The notes: generated from the sequence alone by a model not told the origin. A stretch of DNA of 64,000 nucleotides from Paenibacillus uliginis N3/975 (GCF_900177425.1 NZ_LT840184.1:2992996-3056995), one strand, 5' to 3'. Shown: positions 17,662 to 26,316, counted from the stretch's first letter. Numbers and translations: made by a program.

Positions 17662-18369
17662 ATGAATTTAGAAATGGTTATGCAAGAGCTTGAAGCTCTT
17701 GGCAAGGAACGAACCAAGAAAATTTATATATCCAATGGCGCGCATGAACCGCTTTTTGGCGTGGCTACAGGTGCTATGAAACCCATCTTCAAGAAAATTA
17801 AAAAAAATCAACCTTTGGCTGAGCAACTTTACAACACAGGGAACTACGACGCAATGTACTTTGCCGGCATAATTGCAGAGCCAAAAGCAATGACTGAAAC
17901 GGATTTTGAGCGTTGGATGGATGCGGCTTATTTTTATATGCTCTCCGATTATGTGGTTGCAGTAACCTTGGCAGAAACAGATATCGCACAAGAAGTTGCC
18001 GATAAATGGATTGCAAGTGGCGAAGAGCTGAGAATGTCAGCGGGCTGGAGTTGTTACTGCTGGCTTTTGGGTAATCGACCGGACGGTGAATTTTCCGAAA
18101 GCAAAATTGCTAATATGCTTGAAATTGTGGAAAATACGATTCACGATTCTCCCGAACGAACTAAATACGCTATGAATAATTTTATTTACACAGTGGGGGT
18201 ATCATACTTGCCGCTCCATGATAAGGCGGTCGAGATCGCAAAGACAGTAGGGCCAGTAGAAGTCAAACGGGACAAGACTAAAAGCAAGTTCCTACTCGCT
18301 TCCGAAAATATTCAAAAGGCAGTAGATAAAGGGCAACGTGGTTTCAAACGAAAATATGTAAGGTGCTAA
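17662..18369 (+). CDS. DNA alkylation repair protein (AlkD-like)
   Basis: A 235-residue all-helical HEAT-repeat-like protein of the DNA alkylation repair family, whose AlkD members excise bulky or cationic alkylated bases. Helical repeats run through the full length, with a Trp/Tyr-rich central part (RMSAGWSCYCWLLGNR, about 128-143) and a basic C-terminal tail (KGQRGFKRKYVR) suited to DNA contact. AAGGAAG precedes the ATG. Length is normal for small members of the family. It appears monocistronic. Confidence 0.8.
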   Translation: MNLEMVMQELEALGKERTKKIYISNGAHEPLFGVATGAMKPIFKKIKKNQPLAEQLYNTGNYDAMYFAGIIAEPKAMTETDFERWMDAAYFYMLSDYVVAVTLAETDIAQEVADKWIASGEELRMSAGWSCYCWLLGNRPDGEFSESKIANMLEIVENTIHDSPERTKYAMNNFIYTVGVSYLPLHDKAVEIAKTVGPVEVKRDKTKSKFLLASENIQKAVDKGQRGFKRKYVRC

Positions 18370-18950
18370 ACAATAGCCTCACCTCGCGAAGTGGTGGGGT
18401 TATCTGCACTTACCGTAATTGTTCCCGTTTCTGAAGATGTTCGCCGCAATCACCTGGCCGAACAGGGAGTACATATTCGGGGTTATTTTTCAAATCCTAA
18501 TACGCCGCTGTGGATCTGCCTCAAAAGTCCACTTGTACGTAGCGGGGGACTGGGTCGGAAGTCAATCCCAGTTGGCCAACGCCAGCAACTAGCGCGCTTC
18601 GGGAGGAGCCCATGATTTTGAAGGATAATACCGAGTAAGCAGCATCGCCCTCAAGCAAAGCTCCGAGGGCTGATGTGTGATGTTTAGTCATTAAACTGAA
18701 GGTATAAGAATAGCGGAGTGGCAGTGGCATGGTGTCTGTACATCCCGCTGTGAGCTGCGATATATCAGGTTCAAGAGTCCAAAGCAGGGGGAGCGAACGG
18801 CACCTTCAGCGTCTTTGGAACTGTAAAAGAGGGACAGTGATTACCCTTAGCTTTACCAAAAAACCAACGAAATAATTTCATGAATGAACAGAGCCGAAGA
18901 ATGACAATATAAGGAAGTGGTATACATCTCAATTTCCAAAGGAGGATATC
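18370..18950. other. Unexplained stretch rich in inverted repeats
   Basis: No convincing gene; the longest frame (18391-18615) has no ribosome site and unusual composition. There are several stems: CCTCACC with GGTGGGG (about 18377-18398), CATCGCCCTC with GAGGGCTGATG (about 18645-18675) and others. It could be a structured RNA or leader for the 34-residue gene that follows, or decayed DNA. I could not match it to a known RNA family. Confidence 0.35.
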
Positions 18951-18954
18951 TGTA

Positions 18955-19059
18955 ATGGCTCACCAGAAGAGAAGGAAAGAAGCTGCCTGGAAGTCACGAA
19001 AGCAAGAACAGCATCCCCATGGTAAAATCAAATCGCTCAAGGAATTGTCCAGCGAATAG
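18955..19059 (+). CDS. 34-residue basic small protein
   Basis: Begins MAHQKRRKEAAWKSRK and ends in ELSSE. It carries ten Lys/Arg and several His. An almost perfect ribosome site, AAAGGAGG, lies nine bases upstream, and a strong terminator follows 30 bases after the stop, so it is likely a real expressed small gene. No known family recognised. It might bind nucleic acid. Confidence 0.65.
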   Translation: MAHQKRRKEAAWKSRKQEQHPHGKIKSLKELSSE

Positions 19060-19088
19060 GATGAGGAGTATACTACTTGGAAGAGAAG

Positions 19089-19124
19089 GACTGTCGGTGA
19101 AATTTACCGGCAGTCTTCTTTTTT
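19089..19124 (+). terminator. Terminator of small basic protein gene
   Basis: GACTGTCGGT (19089-19098) pairs with ACCGGCAGTC (19106-19115), one wobble, followed by TTCTTTTTTG. Confidence 0.85.
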
Positions 19125-19346
19125 GTAATAATCTTTCCGTTACCGGAAAGGGCGATATTGTTCTTTCATGGTGTGAGGCGTTCAAGAAAAGGCAAACTAT
19201 CTGGAAGTGTGTAGATAGAAGGATAACAAGAAATATACAGCCAACTATATTTTTAAAAAATTCCAGACAGTGCTTTGTTTGCTACCAAATTAAGTCTAAT
19301 TGAATTGTACAGGATAATTCACCGACGATTGGAAGATAGCGAAGTT

Positions 19347-19380
19347 GCCCGCCGAATTTTCAGGCGGGCTTTCTCTTGCT
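19347..19380 (+). terminator. Terminator-like hairpin
   Basis: GCCCGCC (19347-19353) with GGCGGGC (19363-19369), then TTTCTCTTGC. It precedes a module B hairpin. No gene was seen in the surrounding 19125-19593. Confidence 0.65.
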
Positions 19381-19427
19381 TTTATTAGGCAGCCGTCAGC
19401 CGGTTTCCTGCTCAACTGCCTTTTCTC

Positions 19428-19447
19428 AACTAACGGGCAGATTAGTT
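19428..19447. repeat. Module B hairpin, copy 1
   Basis: AACTAA-CGGGCAGA-TTAGTT: six-base perfect stem with the conserved loop. Confidence 0.75.
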
Positions 19448-19593
19448 ATAATTGCTTAACTACCCACTATATCCATATTGAATTCTTTTATTTTTGGACT
19501 TTTTTATCGTCTATATGTCTAGTACCTTTTTGAAAAATTTACATAGATTAATAATGTATTATCGATATCTATTATAAGAATGGAGTGATAACA

Positions 19594-20091
19594 ATGGGTT
19601 TTTATGTACGAAATAGTACGCCTAACCCGATATATGTTGCTGTCGGGTACTATGATTCTGATTGTAGCCCTATCACCTATGCTAAGAGCGGCTGGTACCG
19701 TATAACTCCTGGAAGGCGATCGCTTATTGTGACTGGATCAGCCGCAAATCGATCGTTCTATGTCTATGGACATGACAGTTTCGGTAATGAGTGGAGTGGT
19801 AATTTTTACAGTTATGTTCCTAGCACGGCTTTCACAATGTGCTGGATAGAAAGTTGCCAGGGCGCGGGCTGTAGAAGAGTAGGGTTCGATAAGGTCGATG
19901 TTGGCAATTTCGAAAACCACACATTAAACCTTGTAGATAGTACCCAAGGTGCATCTAACTCAAGAAATACTAGAGTGTCGAAAAAAAGAACACCAAAATT
20001 TAAATTAGGTAAGTTCAGCATTAAAAAGTCACCTGGAAAATTAAGTAAATTGGGCAAGGACAGAAAACCATTATATGGGAAAAGAAAGTAG
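19594..20091 (+). CDS. DUF1036 domain protein
   Basis: A 165-residue protein whose first 115 residues match the DUF1036 style: NSTPNPIYVAVGYYDSDC, then a WYRITPGRRSLI strand, a YVYGHDSFGNEWSG segment and a MCW-ESC-C cysteine cluster. Function of the family is unknown. The C-terminal 45 residues are Lys/Arg/Ser-rich and unstructured-looking. The start is placed at 19594 because GGAGTG lies just upstream; a GTG at 19585 is part of that site. A terminator follows 20 bases after the stop. Confidence 0.75.
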   Translation: MGFYVRNSTPNPIYVAVGYYDSDCSPITYAKSGWYRITPGRRSLIVTGSAANRSFYVYGHDSFGNEWSGNFYSYVPSTAFTMCWIESCQGAGCRRVGFDKVDVGNFENHTLNLVDSTQGASNSRNTRVSKKRTPKFKLGKFSIKKSPGKLSKLGKDRKPLYGKRK

Positions 20092-20111
20092 AATTTTATA
20101 AGACTTTGAAA

Positions 20112-20136
20112 GCCGCATTTTAGGCGGCTTTTTTTA
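20112..20136 (+). terminator. Terminator of DUF1036 gene
   Basis: GCCGC-loop-GCGGC stem followed by seven T. Confidence 0.85.
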
Positions 20137-20234
20137 TGCACAAATATGCCTATATAGTAGGATATTGACACAAAAATGCCTACATTCTGGCGGGACACCA
20201 GTACGTATGGCGGAGGACAATGGCTCGGCCGTCA

Positions 20235-20258
20235 TTAAGCTAACGGGTAGGATAGTTC
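20235..20258. repeat. Module B hairpin, copy 2
   Basis: TTAAGCTAACGGGTAGGATA with TAGTT arm; stem of about five pairs including a G-T wobble. Confidence 0.65.
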
Positions 20259-20452
20259 GATAAGTTATAAATTGAATTGTTTAAAGTTATAGAGCATTTC
20301 TTTGTAATGAGGAATGCTTTTTCATCTTTTTTTAAAATGAAAAGTATAATTCTATAACAATAATAATATAATAAAACTCAATAATATTTTATTGCAAAAC
20401 AATAAATCATGTGATAAATTCAAATTGACAATAAATAAGAGAGGTGCTTTTT

Positions 20453-20935
20453 ATGAAACGAGGATCAACACTCTTTTTAAAGATAGCTGTTATTATTATT
20501 GGAATCCCAGTTCTTGCTTTGTGTATATTTTTTGTGCCTGCGATAGCGAACTTTGCATCAGAATTGTATCCTGATATTGGTTATATAAAATATCTCGTTA
20601 TAATCGATTTGTATGCAGCGGCGATACCTTTTTACTTTGCTCTGTATCAAGCTTTTATACTTTTAAACTATATTGACAAGAATAAAGCTTTCTCGGAACT
20701 ATCTGTAAGAGCTTTAAAGAATATAAAATACTGTGCAATCACAATCAGTATCGTGTATGTGGTAGGCGTGCCACTCTTATATCTAATAGCCGAGAAAGAC
20801 GACGCCCCAGGTATGATAGTAATCGGATTAGTCATAATCTTTGCTTCAATGGTGATTGCAGTTTTTGCCGCAGTTCTTCAAAAGCTTTTAAAAGAGGCGA
20901 TTGATATAAAATCGGAAAATGACTTAATAATCTGA
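20453..20935 (+). CDS. DUF2975 membrane protein
   Basis: A 160-residue membrane protein with four transmembrane segments (about 8-30, 46-68, 95-117, 123-145), the DUF2975 layout. These proteins are commonly encoded beside a small XRE-family regulator, as here, where the regulator's start lies 10 bases downstream. The ATG at 20453 is chosen because GAGAGGTG lies eight bases upstream; a GTG at 20444 belongs to that site. Biochemical role unknown. Confidence 0.85.
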   Translation: MKRGSTLFLKIAVIIIGIPVLALCIFFVPAIANFASELYPDIGYIKYLVIIDLYAAAIPFYFALYQAFILLNYIDKNKAFSELSVRALKNIKYCAITISIVYVVGVPLLYLIAEKDDAPGMIVIGLVIIFASMVIAVFAAVLQKLLKEAIDIKSENDLII

Positions 20936-20945
20936 GGTGAATAAC

Positions 20946-21167
20946 ATGGCAATTATAATCAATATTGATGTGATGCTGGCTAAAAAGAAAATGAGCGTAA
21001 CCGAACTTTCGGAGAGGGTTGGAATAACAATGGCTAACCTTTCTATATTGAAAAATGGAAAGGCAAAAGCAATTAGGCTTTCAACTTTAGAGGCAATTTG
21101 CAAAGCATTAGAATGCCAACCTGGAGATATTTTAGAATACAAAATTGACGAATTCACTCAAGGATGA
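20946..21167 (+). CDS. Small XRE-family HTH regulator (YozG-like)
   Basis: A 73-residue one-domain repressor: helix-turn-helix at about residues 18-40 (LSERVGITMANLSILKNGK), followed by STLEAICKALECQPGDILEY, the usual ending of YozG/cro-like proteins. GAGGTG (20934-20939) overlaps the stop of the DUF2975 gene, indicating coupling. It probably regulates its own two-gene operon. Confidence 0.88.
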   Translation: MAIIINIDVMLAKKKMSVTELSERVGITMANLSILKNGKAKAIRLSTLEAICKALECQPGDILEYKIDEFTQG

Positions 21168-21225
21168 AATGAACAATCGACCGTATTGAGCGGGACATGC
21201 TACTGAACAATTTTGAGATAAAAAG

Positions 21226-21250
21226 AACCGACCCTGCGGTCGGCTTTTTT
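21226..21250 (+). terminator. Terminator of DUF2975-XRE operon
   Basis: ACCGACC-CTGC-GGTCGGC stem followed by TTTTTT. Confidence 0.9.
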
Positions 21251-21319
21251 CATAGCGTCTTTACTCCTGCCTCTGGTTGATAAATAAGACATCTGCCCCT
21301 TGCTCAAGCTCAACGGAAA

Positions 21320-21508
21320 GTTGCAGATACGTCGCTAAAAAAATCCTGTAACACCACGGTGAAATGGGATCAAGAGACCCGTTCGGCAGAAGTTAGAAAA
21401 GGCGCGGCATGGACAACGGTGCAGAAAGACACCGATTACTACTTATATAATGACAGGACGCCGATCTCGCTTGGCATCGCTCCGGTTATAATCAACGACT
21501 CGATTTAG
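21320..21508 (+). pseudogene. Fragment of copper-amine-oxidase-like stalk domain protein
   Basis: An open frame with no start reads VKWDQETRSAEVRKGA and later ISLGIAPVIINDSI before a stop. This is the strand pattern of the copper amine oxidase N-terminal-like (stalk) domain found repeatedly in secreted Bacillota proteins. Both ends are missing. It abuts a fragment of an unrelated gene at 21508. Confidence 0.5.
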
Positions 21509-21720
21509 GCTTTAGCGTAGCCAAACAACATTTGGCTGTTGCCCCTGAAAGGGCAGGGATTAATCATTTTTCTGATGAAATTGTGCAGGCTGGCTATGAT
21601 CACAGCAAGGAGTTGGTACGTATCCTGTGGGATAGTCCGGTTGATTTCTCATTACTTGAGAAAATGATCGAGTTCAATATTTTGGATAAGGCAGACTGTT
21701 CAATTTTTTGGCGGAAATAG
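21508..21720 (+). pseudogene. C-terminal fragment of DUF1801 (YdhG-like) protein
   Basis: From 21511 the frame reads FSVAKQHLAVAPERAG, then FSDEIVQAGYDHSKELVRI and ends in an FWRK tail, matching the C-terminal half of the DUF1801/YdhG family. The N-terminal half is absent and replaced by the preceding unrelated fragment, so this is a truncated gene. Confidence 0.65.
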
Positions 21721-21834
21721 TAAAAATAGGATAGATCTTAGAGGCTCATATTTGCGTTTTAAGGCCTTTTGGGTTCGTTTTTTCATGCCCCACCACTCTT
21801 GTTGGGGATGCCTTGACATGGCGAATGTCAAAGT

Positions 21835-21852
21835 AAGGGGTGCGCCCCTTTT
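21835..21852 (+). terminator. Terminator-like hairpin
   Basis: AAGGGG-TGCG-CCCCTT followed by TTT, just before module A copy 2. Confidence 0.55.
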
Positions 21853-21867
21853 TCAAGGGTGCGGTTT

Positions 21868-22001
21868 TTGTCGGAAGACAAGATCATTGTCACATCAAAA
21901 TCCGCTTAAATAGCGGGTTTTCTTATTTTTGGGGTCAAGTTCTTGTCTTCAATAAATGACAAGAACTTGACCCCATTCCCAATGAGTGACAAGAACATGA
22001 T
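21868..22001. repeat. Module A repeat, copy 2 (diverged)
   Basis: TTGTCGGAAGACAAGA start, CCGCTTAAATAGCGG-TTTT terminator-like stem, GGGGTCAAGTTCTTGTC palindrome with complement (about 21937-21974), and an extra GTGACAAGAACATGA half-site. Confidence 0.7.
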
Positions 22002-22040
22002 AAGGAGCAGTTTGCTACGGCAGCTGCTCCTTCTTTTTAT
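22002..22040 (+). terminator. Terminator-like hairpin
   Basis: AAGGAGCAG (22002-22010) pairs with CTGCTCCTT (22024-22032), then CTTTTTATT. It directly precedes module B copy 3. Confidence 0.65.
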
Positions 22041-22065
22041 TAAGCCAACGGGCAGGACAGCGTGA
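22041..22065. repeat. Module B, copy 3
   Basis: TAAGCCAACGGGCAGGACAG; conserved loop, weak stem. Confidence 0.55.
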
Positions 22066-22152
22066 TGACTTCGCGAATACCTCAATATGAAATTTCGATA
22101 CTCTAGAAGTGACCATGCTGTTGAAGTAAAGTGAGACAAGGAGGTAAAGATA

Positions 22153-22284
22153 GTGAAAGATATTATTACTTTAAAACAACTCTACAGTTACGAACTATTT
22201 GCTATTGTTGTATTAGAGAACCGTGTCGACCTTTACTGGCAAACAAACGTTTGGTATAGTTGGAGTAAAAATATGGGAGTGTGA
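22153..22284 (+). CDS. Short orphan reading frame, possibly a remnant
   Basis: A 43-codon frame starting GTG after AAGGAGG (seven bases upstream), reading VKDIITLKQLYSYELFAI and on to a stop. The ribosome site is excellent, but the product is unrecognised and short. It may be the 5' stub of a gene whose remainder was lost when the DinB gene was joined. Confidence 0.35.
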   Translation: MKDIITLKQLYSYELFAIVVLENRVDLYWQTNVWYSWSKNMGV

Positions 22285-22291
22285 AGGACTT

Positions 22292-22792
22292 TTGGATAGT
22301 TCAACAATAATGATTGACCTTCTATTAAGGAAATACAAAGCAGACCAGAAATGGACTCGTATGGTAATTGAACAATTATCTGAAGAGGATATCGTATGGT
22401 CACCTACCCCCGAGAGTAACAGCATCGCTAATTTGATAGCACACATTTCGGGGGCTGTTCATCAATGGTTTGAAACCGCATACTTTGGTGCTCCATATAT
22501 CGAAGATAGGAGTAACGAATTCAAACGTGGGCTGCAAATGTCCAAGGAGCAAGCATTGGAACTTTCAAAGAAATCATACGACCGAATCATACAGGTTCTT
22601 GAAATCATGAAAGCAAACCCTGAAAAGTTACTGGAGCAACCTTATTTAAATTTTCCAACATTCAGCGGTGCCTTAGACAATCAAGCCACCATTCTAGAAA
22701 TGCTTCTGCATCAATTTAGACATTTGCCCAGTCACACGGGACAAATCATGTACATTGCAAAGATGAGGAAGGGGCAACTTCAGTGGAGTTAA
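22292..22792 (+). CDS. DinB/DUF1572 family protein
   Basis: A 166-residue four-helix-bundle protein of the DinB-like superfamily (DUF1572 type). The three family histidines are visible as LIAHISGAVHQWF, HQFRH and LPSHTGQIMY, which usually bind a divalent metal. The likely start is TTG at 22292 with GAAGG upstream; an ATG at 22310 is the alternative. Roles in thiol or small-molecule transfer are known for some relatives, but none can be assigned here. Confidence 0.8.
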   Translation: MDSSTIMIDLLLRKYKADQKWTRMVIEQLSEEDIVWSPTPESNSIANLIAHISGAVHQWFETAYFGAPYIEDRSNEFKRGLQMSKEQALELSKKSYDRIIQVLEIMKANPEKLLEQPYLNFPTFSGALDNQATILEMLLHQFRHLPSHTGQIMYIAKMRKGQLQWS

Positions 22793-23163
22793 AAAGTACA
22801 TTTTTGGGAATTCCCGTGAGCGACCTTTAAGTAGCTGCTGAAGCTGAATGATATAGCAAGCATTTTGGTTTTAAGGTTGTCACGGAAGATCCCATTTTTG
22901 TAGAACTACTCACCGAATCTGGCGTAAGAATTTGCTTGAGCAAACATGAGCCGAAAGTCAATTCACACATAAATTTATCAGATGGACCGTTTCCGGTGAA
23001 GGGATTCATCGTTTCTGATGCAGAAGCGATTTATCAAGAACTGAAAAATAACGGTGTCGAAGTAGGGAAATTCTTTGAATATCAAGGAAAGTCATTTTCG
23101 TTCTATGACCTGGACGGCAATTTCATCGAAGTTTGGAGTCTATCAGAAAGTAAGAACAGATAG
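22783..23163 (+). pseudogene. VOC/glyoxalase-fold protein with two nonsense codons
   Basis: The GTG at 22783 overlaps the DinB stop and opens a frame reading VELKSTFLGIPVSDL, then TAA (22828-22830), VAAEAE, TGA (22849-22851) and YSKHFGFKVVTEDPIF onward to 23163, ending FYDLDGNFIEVWSL. This is a one-domain vicinal-oxygen-chelate protein (about 125 residues). Both stops look like point mutations of Lys (AAA) and Trp (TGG). An internal ATG at 22936 could express only the C-terminal half. Confidence 0.8.
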
Positions 23164-23164
23164 T

Positions 23165-23193
23165 ATTAAGCTAAAGGGAAACGATAGCTTAAT
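23165..23193. repeat. Module B hairpin, copy 4
   Basis: ATTAAGCTA and TAGCTTAAT form a nine-base perfect stem around AAGGGAAACGA. Confidence 0.8.
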
Positions 23194-23237
23194 AGAATCA
23201 AGAAGGTAGCCGGCCAACGCGATCGGCTGCTTTTTCG

Positions 23238-23263
23238 TTAAACTAACGGGCAGATTTGCTTAA
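23238..23263. repeat. Module B hairpin, copy 5
   Basis: TTAAACTAACGGGCAGATTT with TGCTTAA. A GC-rich stem plus TTTTT (about 23203-23236) lies between copies 4 and 5. Confidence 0.65.
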
Positions 23264-23288
23264 TAATTTCCTGGATTCTGCAAGAGAA

Positions 23289-23328
23289 ATAGGAGCAGAT
23301 TGCCTAAGTTCATCTGCTCCTTATTTAT
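23289..23328. terminator. Bidirectional terminator-like hairpin
   Basis: AGGAGCAGA (23291-23299) pairs with TCTGCTCCT (23313-23321), T-rich on both strands. It could end the leftward aldo/keto reductase transcript. Confidence 0.6.
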
Positions 23329-23408
23329 CTAATAGTTAAATTAACGAATTATTTCCCGATTCTTTTGCGTAAACAGAACCTGCCGGTGGTCTTTCGAAAA
23401 AGTGATTG

Positions 23409-24260
23409 CTAGATATCAAGTTTACGGGTTCCGATCCATTTCACCATTTCAGGATCGTTATGAGAAAAGAACAGGCTCTGTTTCGTATCTAACGTAGTAA
23501 TCGACTCCATATCCTCTTGACTTAATTCAAAATCAAAGATATTGAAGTTTTCGATAATTCTTTCTTTACGAACGGACTTTGGAATCACAACGACTTCTCT
23601 TTGTGTCAACCAACGTAAAACCACCTGAGCAACGGATTTATTATACTTTTCAGCTATGGATACCAATACCTCATTCTGGAACAAGTTATGTTTCCCTTCA
23701 GCAAAAGGCGCCCAGGATTGGATCTGAACACTGTTCTCTTTCATTAATTTCGCACTTTCGATTTGCTGGTTGAAAGGGTGCGTTTCAACCTGGTTTACGG
23801 CAGGAACTACTTCATTATGAATAATCAAGTCGATCAGGCGATCCGGCTGGAAGTTACTAACGCCGATTGCACGGACCTTTCTTTCACGATACAATTCCTC
23901 CATAGCGCGCCAAGAGCCATACACATCGCCAAATGGCTGATGAATTAAATACAAATCCAAAAAATCCAATTGCAATCTTTCCAGTGATTTTTCAAATGCT
24001 TTCTTTGTGCGCTCATAACCAGCATCCTGAACCCAAAGTTTCGTAGTGATAAATAATTCCTCTCTTGCCACGCCACTCCGTTTGATCGCTCTTCCAACTG
24101 CTTCTTCATTTAGATAAGAGGCAGCTGTATCAATCAGCCGATAACCTGCCATAATAGCGTCATAAACGCTTTGTTCACATTCATTTTGATCTGAAATCTG
24201 AAAAACACCAAAACCGAGTATAGGCATCTCAACACCATTGTTCAAAATTACTTTTCGCAT
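23409..24260 (-). CDS. Aldo/keto reductase
   Basis: A 283-residue NADPH-dependent oxidoreductase with a TIM-barrel fold. The catalytic tetrad is visible: Asp in LIDTAASYLNEEAVG (D and Y), Lys in FITTKLWV, and His in YLIHQPFGDV. The C-terminal VVIPKSVRKERIIEN motif binds the NADPH 2'-phosphate. Closest in style to the YvgN/YtbE 2,5-diketogluconate reductase-type proteins. GGAGGA lies six bases before the ATG at 24260. Monocistronic, leftward. Confidence 0.93.
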   Translation of the reverse strand: MRKVILNNGVEMPILGFGVFQISDQNECEQSVYDAIMAGYRLIDTAASYLNEEAVGRAIKRSGVAREELFITTKLWVQDAGYERTKKAFEKSLERLQLDFLDLYLIHQPFGDVYGSWRAMEELYRERKVRAIGVSNFQPDRLIDLIIHNEVVPAVNQVETHPFNQQIESAKLMKENSVQIQSWAPFAEGKHNLFQNEVLVSIAEKYNKSVAQVVLRWLTQREVVVIPKSVRKERIIENFNIFDFELSQEDMESITTLDTKQSLFFSHNDPEMVKWIGTRKLDI

Positions 24261-24947
24261 CAAAAATCCTCCATGTTTTATTATTGTAAATCGATATAAT
24301 CTTATCCTTTACATCCTTAACATTCTTACTCCGTTGCCGCGCGTTTCGAGAAGTACGGGTAAGCCCGAAGGAAACGACGCCACGACGACCGCCGTCGAGA
24401 CCGCAGCTGCTCCAATCCAGCAGATCTACAATATAGACGATCCACCTACGGCGACACCATCCGATACCATCGCTAACTTTCACATCCTTATTATGCACCA
24501 GATGACAAAGCAACTGTTATAACATTCGTGCCAAATGTTTGCCTAATCCTCTCACTATCACTTATCTAACTGACTAATATGGACTATAATCGAACTTTAA
24601 AGAATTTATTTTTCATGCGTGAATCGAATGCGACCGGACCAAGCCACGGAGTTTACAAGATTTCTTTATTTATGGTGGTTCAAGGAGCGAAGGAGGTATG
24701 GCTGGGGCACAGGAGCGCTTTAGGTACAGTCCTGCCGATTACCTTGGTGTATTCGTTCACTTGCTAGTTTCCGTCCAAGTCACTGAAGTCGGTTCTTTTA
24801 GATAATATGTTACACATTGAGTAGCGGTGGTTCTAAAGACTGCCGTTACATAACTAACGGGCAGGATAGCTCGAATGAGTAGAAGGTAAATAATGGGGGT
24901 ATATCGAATTGAATTACAACCATGATCGATAAAGGAGCCATTACGGC
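24261..24947. other. Gene-free stretch
   Basis: Holds the promoter region of the aldo/keto reductase and a GC-rich patch (about 24335-24480) that is open on both strands but lacks ribosome sites and family resemblance. Module B copy 6 lies at its right end. Probably decayed DNA. Confidence 0.45.
24852..24875. repeat. Module B, copy 6
   Basis: AACTAACGGGCAGGATAGCT; conserved loop, partial stem. Confidence 0.6.
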
Positions 24948-25859
24948 ATGATAGTGATCCCTGATACATTTTTTGAAAGAATGCACGAACTCCACGGTGA
25001 GCAAGGCGTCGTATGGTCGAAGGCGCTGCCTGGGCTGATCACTGACTGTGCAAGCCGCTTTGACTTTAGCCCGGAAGCTCCATTTTCCAATTTATCTTAT
25101 AACTTCGTGCTCCGCGCAAAGCGTAGGGACGGGAAGCCAGCCGTCCTTAAGTCATCCTTCATGAAGGACGAGCTTTCTAGGGAAGTTAGTGTGCTTCGCG
25201 CCTATGAGGGCCGGGGGGCGATTCATGTGCTTGATGCAGACGAGGAGTGGGGCGTGGCCCTGCTGGAGGGTGCTGACCCTGGCACGCCGTTGTCGACAAT
25301 TGAGGATGATGCGTGTGCGACGGAGATCTTTTGCGAAGTATTTCGCCGCCTTCACCTTCCCGCACCATCCGGCAGTCTGTACCCGTCCATGAAGCAGCAC
25401 TTCGCGACAATTGAGCGATACCGCGAGCGATTCGACGACGTGAACATTGCCGCGCCACTGCCTGAGAGCTGGGTGAAACATGCCGAAGAATGTCTGGCGT
25501 ATCTCATCACGACCACGAGTGAAAATCTCCTACTGCATGGCGATCTTCATCATGACAACATCCTTCGCCAAGGCGAAGAGCAATGGGCTGTCATTGACCC
25601 CAAAGGCATCATCGGCGACATCCATTTTGATACGATCCAGTATCTGCTTAATTACGAGGATCGAGGCGGTGACTGCGAGCAGGTGCTGCGGGGCCGGATT
25701 GCGATTATGGCCGATCGCCTCGGTCTGGACCCTCGCCGAATCGCGATGTGGGGCGTAGCGCGAGGCGTGCTTGAGGCCTGCTGGACGATTGAAGATGGAG
25801 GAAAGGATTGGCACAGAGGAATCCAAATCACGGAGCGCTTCGACAAATGCCTAGATTGA
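24948..25859 (+). CDS. Aminoglycoside/hydroxyurea phosphotransferase, APH(6)-like
   Basis: A 303-residue kinase of the APH(6)/hydroxyurea-kinase type. The catalytic loop is LLHGDLHHDN with D199 as catalytic base; the metal-binding IDPKGIIGD follows at about 217-225. The family inactivates streptomycin-like antibiotics with ATP, but the substrate of this copy is untested. AGGAG lies nine bases before the ATG. Higher GC than its surroundings suggests horizontal acquisition. It stands alone. Confidence 0.85.
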   Translation: MIVIPDTFFERMHELHGEQGVVWSKALPGLITDCASRFDFSPEAPFSNLSYNFVLRAKRRDGKPAVLKSSFMKDELSREVSVLRAYEGRGAIHVLDADEEWGVALLEGADPGTPLSTIEDDACATEIFCEVFRRLHLPAPSGSLYPSMKQHFATIERYRERFDDVNIAAPLPESWVKHAEECLAYLITTTSENLLLHGDLHHDNILRQGEEQWAVIDPKGIIGDIHFDTIQYLLNYEDRGGDCEQVLRGRIAIMADRLGLDPRRIAMWGVARGVLEACWTIEDGGKDWHRGIQITERFDKCLD

Positions 25860-25942
25860 GTTCTATCCAATAAAAGGGGCCTGAGTCATCGAATCGATTG
25901 CGATTGCTAACATTAGGGGGCTTTTTTGACAGGTTTCGCTGA

Positions 25943-25962
25943 TCTAACAGGACACGATAGTT
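25943..25962. repeat. Module B, copy 7 (diverged)
   Basis: CTAACAGGACACGATAG; arms CTA and TAG with variant loop, followed by a GGGCAGCTGCTCCC hairpin. Confidence 0.45.
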
Positions 25963-26016
25963 CAAACAACCAGGAAGCAGACCGCTACGGGCAGCTGCTC
26001 CCTTTCTCATTGAAGT

Positions 26017-26231
26017 AACGATGAGCATACCGAACATAAGGCATTCCAGGAAAGCGAGTACTTCAAGGAGAAGTCGAAGGAACGCTACAAAATTGAAGCG
26101 AAGACAGCGAACTCAAACACAGGCACGGGTACGATGTCGCCACATCCTCGGGTCTAACAGGCATGGAGCTGCAAGGCGTAATGGCCATATTCGCAGTAAA
26201 TCTAAAGCGAATCCTGAAACTAAATGAATAA
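26017..26231 (+). pseudogene. C-terminal remnant of IS1182-family transposase
   Basis: One frame reads ESEYFKEKSKERYKIEAK; after a single-base deletion near 26102 the next frame continues as SELKHRHGYDVATSSGL and LQGVMAIFAVNLKRILKL to a stop at 26231. Together they match the last 70 residues of IS1182-type DDE transposases. The rest of the element is gone. Confidence 0.8.
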
Positions 26232-26261
26232 AAGCTCTTAACCAACAGGATCTTACCTAGT

Positions 26262-26316
26262 GAAAAAGACGGCACCTACTCCCAGATATGCGAGGGAAGT
26301 CTCGTCTTTTTCATAA
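26262..26316 (+). terminator. Terminator-like hairpin
   Basis: GAAAAAGACG (26262-26271) pairs perfectly with CGTCTTTTTC (26303-26312) across a 31-base loop. It may be left from the IS1182 element or end rightward read-through before helD. Confidence 0.6.

Noticed and set aside
18370..18950. Group I or II intron
   Set aside because: No intron-encoded protein and no catalytic core motif could be recognised.
24238..24522. Overlapping frames on both strands in a GC-rich patch
   Set aside because: No ribosome site, no family pattern and extreme composition; probably non-coding.
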